Source of the DNA: Bryoerythrophyllum caledonicum
Lineage: Eukaryota > Streptophyta > Bryopsida > Pottiales > Pottiaceae
Reading direction: 5' to 3'
Length of the DNA: 64,000 nucleotides
NCBI GenBank assembly: GCA_963971425.1
Contig: OZ020514.1
Location: 17,209,406 to 17,273,405, forward strand
Each line of letters begins with the position of its first letter. Position 1 is the first letter of the stretch. Made by a program: the position numbers and the translations under genes. Below are positions 10,808 to 22,720 of the stretch, piece after piece. The notes beneath the pieces were generated by a model, which made no database searches, had not been told where the DNA came from, and saw only the letters and a list, made by a program, of their open reading frames with translations.

Positions 10808-12745
10808 TTAACGGAAATCTTGGGACTGCTTCAAACGTTGTGCGCACAACACTTGGCAAGAGCTACAAAGTGTAGAGTCAGTATTCACCCCAAGTAAAAG
10901 CGCAAGAAGCAACTACATAGTCAGATCATCTTTATCAAGAGAAGCAACCTTTACAGACGGCTATAGGAATGCACAGAAGAAGTACGAACCAAAGTGGACA
11001 GAAGAGCAACAAACCAGGTTGAAATCGACACAAGCAACAACTCACCATAGTTCGCACCGTTCAGGGTTGCATTTGCTGCTATCCACTTCATCTCCAACTC
11101 TTGATGTCTTGATTCTGAGTCCAGTGTGAAGAAGGTCCCGGTACACGGGGATCATGGACGCCAGAATATCAGACACATTGTATTTGTTGAAAATTGTGTT
11201 GCTGAACACCATACAAATCATCATCAACATCGGCATAATCTTCACAACCATTAGTAGTAAGATCGTCAGCCCATCTATTATCCTAAAAATGATGTTTGGG
11301 GTATCCACATTAATTGATTTATAAATTAATTAACTCACCACTTTGTGGCGTCCGTGGCGAGGTTATCACATCAAGAGTTGGATCCAGATAAAGTGCGCCT
11401 GCATCTGCACCTTGCGCGTTCACTGCTAAACGACCGTCACAGAGTATCAAAATCCCGACCATCATTAATGCGTGCATCGGGAATATTGTGCCAAACACAC
11501 CGACAAACTTCCAGATCATAGACTTGGCAGCCATCGCTGCCGCTCTGTCCACAACCCAAACCAGACTAAACAAGGGACATGCATGTGACAATAATGACAG
11601 TTATGCAGTTTGGTGTGAAGAAAATTACTTGATCAATGAAATTAAGGAGTGTTAACCCCACACAAACTCCTTCAAAGGCAGCAAAAAAAATTACTACACT
11701 TACCCGATGTCCCGGCGTCCACTGTCGCCGCACTCCTAATACGCACTCATGGCGCCGCACTCTTAAAACGCATTGTCTGTATCTCCACCCAAAACACTGA
11801 TCCAACAATGGAACGCCAAACTTCATCTCCCCGCCTCTAGAAATCTACAACCAACCCAAGCAATACAATCATGTCCTCCAATTTCAATGTCAATCTAACC
11901 TGCAAAATTAGAAACATTACCACATCTTAGTCAAGCATGATCTGAAAGTTGACTCACTAGACCAGCTTATATACCTTGGTAGTGCAAAAGGTGTGAACAA
12001 GAGAAACCCCACTTCCAAGTGGCTGAGGAGCAAAGACCACACTGCACAGAATCGGCAAATACCAGATAATCTTGTTAACGTGGAAGGGCTAATGAAGAAA
12101 TAAGAGTCAGTTGAGAGGAACAATTACCCGACTCAAGGATATACAAGAATCTTATACACTGCGTATGAGCTTCATGTAGCGTTGTCCGATCCAGAGTGCC
12201 ACACCAAAATCAAAAACTATAGCATCACTGTTACAAAAAGACACCTGCAATGAAGAGAGTACCACGTCGTGCTCTTATGACCGCCGGGTCATCATCTGGC
12301 GTGAGACGGCCGAGAATCAGTGGCACCAGGATCAGGTCCGTGAATTCCAAACCCTAGGCTTTATGTAGATCACGCACCTGGAAACTATCAAGTTGATTAG
12401 GGTTTGGTTCAACGTTGCAGAGCCGTTCCCGAAGCTGAAACGCTCGAAAGCAGCGGAAAAAAGAACGGCAAAAGAGTCAATGAGTAAGGAGCAGAGTGAG
12501 CAGATGGCGATGAAGGCAGCAGCGCGCGAGAGGGATGGGTTAGAGCGAGCAGGGGTGTTTGCGCCGAGGGCATGAAGCGTAAACCAGGTGCGTCTTGTTG
12601 TCTCTCTCCCCTTCTTCCCTCGCCCTTCGTGGGCTCCTACCTCGGGTTGGGTCATGTCGAGTCGGGTCTGGTGACCCGGAGGCCAGCCTTTCCTTGAATT
12701 CAATAGAATCACGTCCCACCAAGCAACGGAACACTCCCAAAACAT
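10808..12745 (-). CDS. Probable multi-exon gene, membrane-protein-like, unrecognised
   Basis: On the minus strand, several open stretches are bounded by good GT-AG signals. The GC-rich first exon (about 12,400-12,600) ends at CCAG|GTGCGT. Later exons fall near 12,165-12,240, 11,965-12,080, 11,704-11,836, 11,339-11,565 (donor GTGAGT), 11,046-11,274 (donor GTGAGT) and 10,808-10,862 (ending CGT TAA). Exons at 11.3-11.6 and 11.05-11.27 kb encode hydrophobic, probably membrane-spanning segments (MHALMMVGILILC; LTILLLMVVKIMPMLMM) and a Cys-rich tail (KCNPERCEL, then CSCQVLC). I do not recognise the family, and the phases of the first exons are uncertain. It lies between the P and T genes of element 1, so it may be host sequence, a captured gene, or evidence that the flanking pieces are separate elements. 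Confidence 0.4.
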
Positions 12746-12811
12746 GTCATTTCACCCAATCCAAACGCTATCTACGAGTTATTCTACCTTGATGTACTAC
12801 ATTGTTCCGTG

Positions 12812-12986
12812 AATATAGTGTAGACTAGACTATTTGAAATTTCCTACACTAATTGAAAATTTAGATGCAATTGTTGATTGACACACACTTGCTTGAGAAC
12901 AAATTCCCAATTAGAACTTGGCATGCACATGCTTTGGTGGAAATTAGTGTGAGTGATCTACATCAATAATCCCTCTACACTATATT
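12812..12986. mobile_element. Foldback/MITE-like element, about 175 bp
   Basis: AATATAGTGTAGA at 12,812-12,824 is perfectly complementary to 12,974-12,986. A second nested pair, CCTACACTAATT at 12,843 and AATTAGTGTGAG at 12,942, matches at 10 of 12 positions. The AT-rich core has no coding capacity. Target duplications are not clear. Confidence 0.5.
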
Positions 12987-15900
12987 TAGTGTTTAGTGTA
13001 GAGTTTTCCTAAAAGTAAAGGGAGGTGACCCCGCATGTCACCCGGAATCGTGGAGTCTTATGTTAGTAAGTGGGTCCACATGCACATGGTGATTTGGCTT
13101 GGGAAAGGTGTGGGGGATTCATTAGTCAACTTTTTGGAAACTTGGGGTACTATAGGGGGAGCTTTAGTTTGCATGGGGTAGGGCTTATGTCAAGCATTGA
13201 TTGTCATTACCACTCATGCATTTCATTGGTGCCAAAAAAAAATGCAATATTTGAGAGTTTTTTGTGGTGCATAAAAAATCTCACCCTATTTGGCACCTCT
13301 ACCATTCTATCTTTCCTCTTTGGAAAGCACTTTCAAGAAAACTCCACTATATACTGAAAAACGTGTGGAAAATAAATGTCTATAAATAGATATATAGCAT
13401 TTTTAAATTATGCTTTTAAAAAATACTACCTATTGATAATACTCTTCTTTCTAAAAAATATTTTTTGAAATTTAATTAGCTACTTGGCAATAAAGCATAT
13501 AATTTGGCTCATGAGTACGATATTTGTAACCCACATTCCAACTTTCTAGGTCAATGGAAATAAGACCACACCCATAGGAAATAGAATTAAGGACCACTTC
13601 TTTTCACTCCATCCCAACTTAGTTTGATTCTTTCATGCCTATTTCCACTACAAGTCAAGTCTTTGTAGAACCTTATGAAAAGCTAAACAACAATCATTTA
13701 ATTGATTTTCAACTGTATCAATAGAGAGGGTCTCCAACCTCTACTTCTGAAATGAATATATATATTAATACAAATGTTATTAATTCCATCATAGTAGAAT
13801 TTGGAAGATTATGGCTTTGAAGTGATGGTGAAGACTATTTTGGACATGTTATTGAATGGGCCTATTGCAACTTTACATGATGAATGACAATCTTACAATA
13901 TGAAAAAAAAATTGCCACTATTATATATAATTTGTGTTATATACATTTTGCACCTACTCTATAGGCTTGTATATATCATACTCAAAAACTTCTTGCAGTG
14001 AAAGCAGATCAAAGACACTGGGATTATACAATAATTTTTTTTAATTTCTTGTTTTGGGAAGATTTATGATTAAACAATTGAGTTACAATATTCAATCTTC
14101 TTCTTTTTGTGATAGCACATATATAAAAACCATAAATATAATTCCAAAGTTTTTATATGTTCAAAACAATTAATATTATTTAAAAGACATGCATAGATTT
14201 TGGCCTAATGGCAATATCATGGATAAAAGAGTGAGTTTAAATTAATATCTAAGTAGATTGGAATCTAGTGATTGGATGAGGGGGCTTCAAATTAAAAATC
14301 TAATTTTGAAAACTATCAAATATCTTTCATGGATTAAGAATCCTAATCTATGTAAAACGAAACTTCAATAATGAGATTGTATTTTTAAATACATATGCAA
14401 TAAGTCATTGATTTTGAAATTGAAGGTTCTTCAATCATATCAAACCTACCTCAAATGATCACTGTTTATTCCTAGGATATATCAAATTCCTACGGTTGGA
14501 CAATAGGATTCCAAATTTATTTGAAATTCAACTATAGATTTCTAAATGGAAAAAATGTGCAATTGATCAAGAATTTATAATCATTGATTACCATTACCGT
14601 ACCTAGTGGTCGCTTCAACACCTCTAAGTCAAAAGAATTATTTTTCTTTGTCCCAATGATTTGGACACACTGGGTTTCACCTAAGTATTACATGGGTATC
14701 ACCTATGCATTATAGGGGTAGCACCTTAACATTACATGGATAATCACCTGGACAAAAAGTTTATACTTTCCAAAATTTTGGACAACTCTCCATTTTAAAT
14801 GAAATATGTACAAAAACAACCACATTACATCGTTTTGGTCAAATTCAACAAATCATTTCCATTATTTGAATTATCTATACCATGATTTTTATTTTATTTC
14901 AACACATTTGATTGTACTATTGATAAATGTAAATAAAAATAAAGTCAAACTTGATGTACACTTCTTTTTGAAGGTCATTTTTTAAATCCCAAGAGTCATT
15001 AATAATTGCCATTTTGTTAGTTGAATATTTTTACAAAATTAATCATTGAATATCTAAAAATATAGTTTTGAAAATACATTAAAATATTAGAAAAATATAA
15101 TAGAAGCTTGATCACTAAGTATAAATTCTATGGATTAAATGTTACACATAGAATTGATAGTTATTCGCTTAAGATTTTGGAAATCAACTTAACACTGAAT
15201 ATCTTGAATGAATGATATTAGCCTGATGAACCTCCAAGTATTTAATTTCTATCAATTGACTCTACCAATATTTATAAATTTATATCATATCATAATTTAT
15301 CTCTATATATAACAATATTCACTATATACTTAATGAAGCCAAAACCTAGATGATACCCACATAGAGTCCCTTGCTAAGACAATGGAGAACAATATTGATA
15401 CAAAGAACATGTCGATAATTATTGAAGAATTTGGTAGTTTTTTATTCTTTTAATTGCCTTTAGATATTATCAATGAGGTAAAAGCCAAATTTGTATTGAG
15501 ATACCACCACGGGTGTTGGAGCATTTTGAAATATTAAAATGGACATGTAAGCTTGTCGTTAACATACTAGGTGAACTACATATGGTTGTTGATGAACAAG
15601 AACAAAATAAATAAAAATTATTGATGCAAATCTAATACTCAAATTAATTTTGTAAACATGTGTAACACTCTACTATTGAAACAGGGGAGGCCTAAGAGTA
15701 AACTCTACCATTGTTTTTCAACCGGAGTACTAGTGGTTTTCAATGGAAAATATTGATACGAGTATAGTTGTAGATAATGAACTTTAGTTTTTTAAACAAA
15801 TGTTTTTACACATGCATGTGATCTTTGACCCTTATTCATGTCGGAGAAAAGATAGTAGAAAATACTTATATATATTATGTAACGCATGAATTTTGTGTGA

Positions 15901-16454
15901 AAGAATGCATATGTAACTTGGTAGTACCCTTTGCAATAAGGGGAAGAGTGATGGAACCATTCTTTTACAAGTGCGCAAAGTTACACATCAACTTGCAATA
16001 TGTTTGAATGACATTAAAAAACATTGTGATCATAACTTTTTTAAGGCACTCAAACTTATGTCCATATTAGCGACAATTGCATAATGTTGCGATCAAAGGA
16101 TACGGATGCGCTATTAGAGCCGACACCAAAATACTTATAAACTGACTCTATAGGAACTTCCAAAAATTCTTCGATGGGGACTCTTGGGCCTTTGGGGTAA
16201 AAAATGATTTGAATTATAAAACACATAAATTAATAATAGCAAGTGAATCAATATCGTATGCGACAATATCATCTTGTAAAGTCAACTCAAAGGAGTAAAT
16301 ATTAATTCATAACAAATGAGATGAAGTAGTGAGTTCTTAAATCTTATCTTTAGATGATATGTAATGAATTTTCTTAAATCAATACCAAGGCACAATTCAA
16401 TTTTGATACGATAAACAATCTTATAGAAATGACATTTTGATTCAGTGGTAATCT
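12987..16454. other. AT-rich region without supported genes
   Basis: Nearly 3.5 kb of strongly AT-rich sequence with only short chance frames (for example 15,825-16,007). I see no family-1 palindromes, no transposon coding and no RNA gene. It could be old decayed repeat DNA. Confidence 0.5.
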
Positions 16455-16715
16455 TGATGCTAATCTAAACCCTAATCCTAGATTCCAAACACTAAACTCT
16501 AAAACCCTAAACCCTAATCTTTAAATCATTAAACCCAAACAATAAACTATAAATCCTTAACCCTAAAAACTAAACCCTTAAACCTAAACCCTAAATTCTA
16601 ATCCATAAATCTAATTCTAGAATTGTCTAGTCTGAAACCCTAAACCCTATAATTTACACTTCATACCATGGACTTGCAATCCTAAATCTTAAACCCTAAA
16701 CCCTCAATGTCAAAA
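16455..16715. repeat. Degenerate interstitial telomere-like repeats
   Basis: Scattered AAACCCTA motifs, some in direct succession (CTAAACCCTAAACCCT), alternate with mutated versions over about 260 bp. The motif is the complement of the plant telomere unit TTTAGGG. The degeneration points to an old interstitial tract or a telo-box-rich repeat, not an active end. Bases 16,716-17,302 hold no supported gene. Confidence 0.65.
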
Positions 16716-17302
16716 TGTCATTTGAATCCTAAACCTAAATCTTTACTTTTATAATCAATATATGGTCTTGATCAATATCCTTAATATGGAAAGAAATGAG
16801 TGTAATCAAATACCTATAACCCCAATTGATAACCTTAAATTGATACATAATTCTATACCTTAAATTTAAATTGATTCTTGCAGATTTAAATTGATACCCA
16901 TAACCCCAATCCATAACCTTAATTGATCATGTAAATAGAAACTTCCATTACGTCGAGATATGAGGAGAAACTTATGTGGTTGATAATTTTTTGGTCAATT
17001 TTGGAAGATGCTTTATTTGGAATAGCTCCTCCCAGCCAAACATGATGTCATTCCCTCTTTTTTTCTTAACGACAACTTGTTTAACGTGGTCAATACACCC
17101 CAACCTCTTCTCTCTCTCTCTTATTGCACCTTTCTGATACTTGGCAAGCCTTCGTGAATCTATACTGTCTCGAAGTACGCCTTGACATTTAAAAGACTTA
17201 TTGCATTCGAAGTCAAATTTCTCTGCAAGAAGTGGATACATTATTCTAGGTCTACTTAGTTGTGTTTGGAATTTCTAGAGATGCAGAGGTGTGTCGTCGT
17301 GA

Positions 17303-17491
17303 ATGGTGGCTGCGGCCGTGACATCGAGTAGGGTTTTCTCTTCCTTCTTCATTCAAGACATTTTGGTGCACGCAATCGGACCATTTGTAAGTGACTTCTG
17401 TCTAAACTTTATGGTGATTTACTTGGATTTTGGTTCGCACATTAGATACTATCATTTTCAATGTAATGAAAAAGTTGTAGGAAGAAGGTGA
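17303..17491 (+). pseudogene. Possible first exon of gene T, element 1
   Basis: An ATG-initiated frame of 62 codons ends just after GGAAGAAG|GTGATA, which could be a splice donor. The next acceptor (TTTGCAG at about 17,983) opens a frame clearly belonging to T. The peptide itself is not recognisable, so the link rests on position and splice signals. Confidence 0.3.
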
Positions 17492-17705
17492 TACTTCGAC
17501 GTCCACACAATCGCCTCCTTAGTACAGGTTTAGGTATTCGTTTTTTTATTTGTACGTCAGTATGGCATATATGTTCTTGCAACTGTCAAAATGTGTAGTT
17601 TTTGTTGGTATGAGTGCTTGAGGTTTTGATTCAATATTCTAGGTTTAAGAAATCATCAATTGTGCCCGATAATGACGCCGTAAGTTTTGGACATAGAATA
17701 TGTTG

Positions 17706-17854
17706 TGCACATTCAGCTCGACTCGTGCTAAATGTGCATAGAACATGCTATGTATATTTTTACAAAATATATGCAGTGCACATTCAACTCGACTCGAGCT
17801 GAATATGCAGAGCATGTGTTCTACACATTCAGCTCAAGTCGAGCTGAATGTGCT
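17706..17854. repeat. Three family-1 palindromes in an intron of T
   Basis: Copies start at 17,706, 17,777 and 17,822 with arms such as GCACATTCAACTC and GAGCTGAATATGC. Centres are GACTC, GACTC and AAGTC. They lie between a putative donor near 17,490 and the acceptor at 17,983. The family matches the array at 9.9-10.4 kb, but the spacing is irregular (71 and 45 bp). Confidence 0.85.
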
Positions 17855-17983
17855 TTGTTTTCACCTAAGTGTGGAGATGAACAATGATGCTATTTTTTTT
17901 GTTCATTCTGATTGATGTGGGATGAACCTTGGAATACTATTGTACTACGTCAACTAATTACACTTTCGCCTTAACTTTGCAGT

Positions 17984-18309
17984 GCCAAGATGGACACTTC
18001 AACCGGTGCCTCAATCGACAATGATTTTGGTTTGTTAAGTGACAACTTGTCTTTCCACGATCCAGTAGATGCTGATTTGATGGAATTCGAAGTTCTCCCA
18101 AGGCATTCTTGGGTTGGTAAGATAGTCAAAATTAAAAACTTGTCCAGTGTTACAATTGCCATTGGAATACTTCGTAACCTTCACACCACGGCTATTCCTG
18201 GGACTGATGCTCCATTAGGTGATACTCACGTTGCCATTCAGGTCTCGAGGACATTAGTTGAAGATGAAGCACCGGACAAATGGCGTTATTGTGTTAAGAT
18301 TTGGCCTTT
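17984..18309 (+). pseudogene. N-terminal domain of transposase T, element 1 (5' of the LTR insertion)
   Basis: After the TTTGCAG acceptor the frame encodes an Asp-rich lead and a beta-rich domain with AIGILRNLHTT, PGTDAPLGDTHVAIQVS and CVKIWP. It resembles the domain often found in plant En/Spm-type transposase proteins (AxGxV, then GxxLGxxxVxVxV, then a WP). Element 3 has the same arrangement near 50.2-50.4 kb (YAGVGVIDECSPKG, FLHVRVKSV). The frame breaks at the end of the LTR-type unit's target site and resumes at 22,721 with VGQVFYNSVNLL, so the two parts were one gene before insertion. Confidence 0.6.
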
Positions 18310-18696
18310 TGTCGTACCCCAAATTTTAAAATTTTTGTAATTAGTTATTTGGGAAGGGTATTAGCGTACCACCTTATAAATTTTAGAGGTAAGTAGCCTC
18401 CTAGTAGTGACTCTTAGGAAGAATTAGAATAGGAAAGAAATAGGACCCTGGGGAAATGCTAAAGTAGACAAGTAGTGGTTTAATACCAGGTACTAACACC
18501 CTAGCCTAGAGGGTAATTAAAAGGCTTGGAGGAGGAGGCTCGGCCGTGTTAAGTTTGCAAGGCCACGGGGGTTGGGAGACCTCATCCCAAAGAGGCCCTA
18601 CCGGCAACGGGAAGGAAGGTCCACCGGCACCGGCAAGGAAGCCCCACTGGCAACATCAAGGAAGCTCACATAGGCCCTAGTATAAGCAGCCGGGCA

Positions 18697-19431
18697 TTGG
18701 AGAGCTCCACATCACACAACAAGGCGGCTAAGAGTAGCTCCGAGCTGGATAGGTCCGAGCTGGAGAAGAGCCTGGTAGGTCTGAGCTCGGAGGGAGCCAC
18801 CGAGCCGAGTACACCGCACTGCCCCCTCACGCTAGGCAGCCAACAGTCGAGCGGGAGAACATATCGTCACCAACAACAGGTCCGAGCAAGGCTGGTGGCG
18901 ATCCCGAGCACGAGCTGTGTAGGTCCGAGCACGAGCTGTGCAGGTCCGAGCACGAAGGTGGTGAGTCCGAGCACGAAGGTGGTGAGTCCGAGCACGAGCT
19001 GTGCAGGTCCGAGCAAGGGCTGTGTAGGTCCGAGCACGAGCTGTGTAGGTCCGAGCACGAGTTGTATAGGTCCGAGCACGAGCTGTGTAGGTCCGAGCAC
19101 GAGCTGTGTAGGTCCGAGCACGAAGGTGGCGATCCCAAGCACGAGCTGTGCACGTCCGAGCACGAGCTGTATAAGCACAAGCACGAACTCTGTTCTAGGT
19201 CCGAGCCTGGTACAGAACCAAGCCAGGGGTCGTATCACCACCAACGACAAGAATGGTGCGGGGAATCCAAAGGTAAGTGAGGTCCAGGCTGAGAGTACCT
19301 CTCTCTACCGAGGAGTACGACCTGGGGCAAGAGAGAAGAAGACCGAGAGAGGAAGTCTTGCCAAAATGACCTCCATCACCAAGGAGGTCTCCCCACGATC
19401 CCAAGAGACCTGCTCGAGCTCACTGAATTGA
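18697..19431 (+). CDS. Repeat protein (GPSTSCV units) inside LTR-type unit a
   Basis: A 244-residue frame begins with a Ser/Glu-rich head. From about residue 67 it is built of about fourteen 7-residue units (GPSTSCV and variants such as SPSTKVV), encoded by a 21-bp minisatellite (GTCCGAGCACGAGCTGTGTAG) at about 18,895-19,195. The tail is Arg/Lys-rich. I recognise no family. The frame may be only the 5' end of the gag-like gene that follows, or a by-product of the minisatellite. Antisense frames over the same repeat are artefacts. Confidence 0.3.
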   Translation: MESSTSHNKAAKSSSELDRSELEKSLVGLSSEGATEPSTPHCPLTLGSQQSSGRTYRHQQQVRARLVAIPSTSCVGPSTSCAGPSTKVVSPSTKVVSPSTSCAGPSKGCVGPSTSCVGPSTSCIGPSTSCVGPSTSCVGPSTKVAIPSTSCARPSTSCISTSTNSVLGPSLVQNQARGRITTNDKNGAGNPKVSEVQAESTSLYRGVRPGAREKKTERGSLAKMTSITKEVSPRSQETCSSSLN

Positions 19432-19448
19432 AGGAAGACCTCCTTTGA

Positions 19449-21364
19449 ATGGGTTTCCTCTCGCTCCTAGACTTCTGCTGGAGTTTTTGTGTAGACTCCA
19501 CGGTGCCAGAGCTACAACAAGATCCGCTACCGGAGCCCGAGGAGAGTAGCATCCGAGCTTGCCCAGATCGTTGGACCATGGGAAGATGGCAGGAGGTGTA
19601 CGGATTCCCGCGACAGGGGGCGGGCTTCACGAGTTTGAAGAAGGAGGAGTACGCCAAGGGGCTCTTTGGTACCAAGGATGCCAAGAATGGCTATGCATTG
19701 CAAGATTGCCAAGATCCTCGGGCAAAGAGGGTTTTCGCTTTCCTCATGCCAATCTTCACCCGGAGAAACCTACCTGAGTCAGGATCACTCTGGCTATCAT
19801 CCTCTATGGTGCCTATCTGGGAGAGCGGATGGTGAATTGGGCACTTATCATGAAGGAGGTAGTGATGAGGTTGATGAAGAGTGTCAATAGCACGAGGCGC
19901 TCCCCCATTTGTCTATACCTCATCCACCTCTATCACCACTTCAAGGAAACCATTCCGAAGGAGGCTATGGCATACGGCACGCAGCTGATGATGAAGAAGT
20001 TTGAAAGGATGGAATCAGAGCCTGAGCCTAGATTAGAAGGAGGGAGTAGCTCGTAGCATTCAGAGGAAGAAGCCCTTCCACCTCCCAAGCGCCAACGACC
20101 TAGACAGGGAGGAGCACCTTCAACCCGGACTAGAACTGCTGCCCGGGCGGCCGCTACGGGATTAGCACAACTCGGGGGGAAGACTTACCGTGCCTCCGAG
20201 TTGGTAGAGGCTCTTCGGGTGTATGTGGACGATGTAGACAAGATCTTGGGCCAGTTGGGCAGCGTGCTCGGCAATACCTCTTACCACGGATTAGTCGCGG
20301 AGGCGAAGGAGAAGATAGGAGGAGCCGGTGACCTCCGCCATATGGAACAAAAGGTGAACCGACTCACTTTGGACATGACCAAAATGAAGAGCCGGGCCTT
20401 GGAGGCGGAGCGGAGTTGCAAGGAGGCCCTTCTCCAAGCCAATGCATCGACCTCGGCGTTGCAGCTGGTGGAGGAGGCGTTGCACGTTCCAGCGGAGGTA
20501 GTGATGAAAGCAAAGATGTTTGATGCGAGGTTGGAGAGGGATGGCCACATTTCAAGCAAGAAGGTAATTGCTTTCATGATGGAACAAACCGTAAAGATCA
20601 AAGCGGCGTATGCTAACATGAGGTTGTTGGTAAGCAACCTCACCCATATCCTACCAAAGTTCATAGAGGATTCGGAGGGTTCGGACACAGAGGGCGACTC
20701 GGGTTTGGATGCGGATTCGGAGAAGCAAGACTCAGGTGACCAAGGACTTCCGCCACGCAAGGGAGTGATTGACCTCAATAGCCCTGTCCCCCCTTCTCGA
20801 ATTCCCCCTGTGGAAGTTATCATTTGTCCTTCCCCTTCGGATCTCACCACACAAGTGCAAAGTGGAAGGAAGGATAACTTGGGTGCTACGATGGAGCCTC
20901 CACGCACAACCCTCATTCATCAATTTTCCCTTGGAGACCCCATTCGTACCACACCGACTGTTGCTCCTTCACCAGGTATGTCTCCGTTTAGGAAGAGCAC
21001 GAGTGAGAGTTCGGCCTACTTACACCTTCCAGTACAGGCTGAGGTTAAGTTGGGACACACCTCCATACCGGAGACCTTCATGGGGACCCCGGGCCTCGTA
21101 CCGACCCTTCCGGCCCGGTCCGAGCCTCATCGAAGCACGACTTCCGTGCTATTAACTCCGGGTGGTCCGGATGTCTCCTTGACTTCGATGGAGGCCCTAC
21201 CTCGGTCCTCCATGGCTGGATTGGCACCATCTTCATCTACCAATCTGCTTTCACCTCTTGTGACACTCGCAAAGGTTGCGTTGAATCCGGCTTTGAGCAA
21301 GAGCGCAAAGAAGCGGAAGAGGAGGGAAGAGAAGAGAAGACTTGAGGAGTTGACCCGGAAATAG
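19449..21364 (+). pseudogene. Gag-like plant transposon protein with coiled coil, unit a
   Basis: The reading continues through one frameshift near 19,760, a TGA near 19,777 and a TAG near 20,055. Shared blocks with the units at 29.3-33.0 kb and 62.9-64.0 kb include LMPIFHPEKP, preceded by a region starting WQEVYGF, then ILYGAYLGERMVNWALIMKE. This layout recalls the putative plant transposon protein family linked to Tat-like retroelements. The second half has a coiled coil (about 20,300-20,640), a Pro/Ser-rich linker and a basic end, KKRKRREEKRRLEELTRK, nearly the same as that ending at 60,798. The likely role is a capsid-like structural protein. The family name is tentative. Confidence 0.5.
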
Positions 21365-22390
21365 GGTCAGAATCATTAGTTGGTAGGTCACTATTCATTC
21401 GCGGACTAGGCCCCGCGTTGTCTTTGGATTTTGACTTGGTTTTGCCTTGGGTTTTGTGTAATAAGTGACCTCTGACAGTGCACGTCGTGTGGAGTGGCAG
21501 CCACCGCCGCCAAGAGTAGTTAATGTCACCGTTAGAAGGTATTGTTGAGTTTGGACTCTTGTGAGAGTCCTTAGCAGTATAAGAGAGGAGTCTCGTGGCC
21601 TCTCTCTTCACTACTTGATGTGTGTATTTGCTTTCAGTTTAATTCTAAACCTACGCTCTGAGAAGACCTTCGATGGTTGGAGAGCTCGGATTGCATACAT
21701 GACTGAGAGTGCCATTTCAAGTAGTCCACTCCTCAAGTCTATTCTAATTGTCTAATCATTGTTTCCTTGTTCCATCATGTAGATTAGTCCGGGTGGGTGG
21801 GAATAACAGGTGAGGTGAGAAGATAGCTAGTAGGGGCGTGACTCCAACTCTAACCGTTACAGTCGTTTCCTTGTTCCATCAAGTAGATTAGTTGGGTGGA
21901 TGGGAATAACATGTGAGATTGTACGTGTCTAGGGAAGGACGAGGGAGGAGTGACGGATGTATAAGGGTCCTAGCGAGTCTTGAGTGACCTTCCGGCGTAC
22001 CGGTTGGTGTCGGTTGTGAAGACTCGTATCATTCCCTGAAATATCCTACCTCCAGCCCCATCGGATGTGGAGGGAGACTAAGAGGAGGACGGATAGTGGG
22101 CGGGTAGGCCCCTTGCTCACTTACATTAAGCTGCTCGCAGCCTCGAAAACACGGGTCTAATACCTCTTTGGGGGGTCTCAGTGACACCATAACCATCCAA
22201 GTGAGTGAGTAGAGTTAGAAAGAGAGAATGGGAGGTAGAATAGCTGTTACTTGTGTCCAACGCTAAAATCTCTGTGAGTCCACGGACTACCGTCCGTGGT
22301 GATATAATCTCTATCTCGGTACTCGTGTACTCCGGATGTCTATAGTGTGCATAGTTGTAAAGATAACCCCCCCCTCTCTTAACCGGGGCT

Positions 22391-22495
22391 AAGTCGAAGT
22401 AGGCTCCTACCTGAAGGTCCCTACCTTCCGAGCGAAGTAGGCTCCTACCCGAAGGTCCCTATCTCCGAGCGAAGTAGGCTTCTACCCGGGGGAAA
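22391..22495. repeat. 40-bp minisatellite in LTR-type unit a
   Basis: Nearly three copies of a unit containing CGAAGTAGGCTCCTACCCG and AAGGTCCCTA. The flanks (CATAGTTGTAAAG before, AAAGCACT after) are the same as those around an unrelated 16-bp minisatellite at 62,057-62,202 in the homologous unit. Confidence 0.7.
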
Positions 22496-22720
22496 GCACT
22501 CGTACGGAGAGCGGGTTGGTGTATGTAGATAACGCTCAGGCGTTGTAATCTAACCCTTTCCCTTTCTTTCCTTTGATGTAATGATTGCGATATAGGTAAC
22601 ATTGTGTACATATAAACTGGTTGTTAGTCGTTGTAGTTCACGGTGATTCTCTGTGGGAACGATAACCTTAAGGGTATCTTTGTGTTAAGATGTGAATAGT
22701 TGCCAACACGTACTACGACA

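Larger units (their letters stand above)
18310..22720 (+). mobile_element. LTR-type unit a (4.4 kb, TGTCGTA...TACGACA)
   Basis: The unit starts TGTCGTACC and ends TACTACGACA, giving a 7-nt terminal inverted repeat. The flanks CCTTT and CCTGT look like a 5-bp target duplication with one mismatch. Near its end it has CTCTGTGGGAACGATAACC, a string like those near LTR ends of Tat-lineage Ty3 elements. Start and end of the unit do not repeat each other, so it looks like one very long solo LTR, or a unit with no terminal direct repeats, and it contains coding frames. The unit at 58,089-62,415 is homologous along much of its length. It interrupts gene T. Confidence 0.75.

Noticed and set aside
12393..12745. 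Plus-strand genes over the GC-rich block
   Set aside because: Frames are open on both strands because of base composition. Only the minus strand has a fitting splice donor and downstream exons.
15825..16007. 60-codon open frame
   Set aside because: It lies in AT-rich DNA with no motif, splice signal or neighbour. Chance is a sufficient explanation.
18827..19250. Antisense Cys/Ser- and Leu-rich repeat proteins
   Set aside because: They arise from the 21-bp minisatellite read in reverse.
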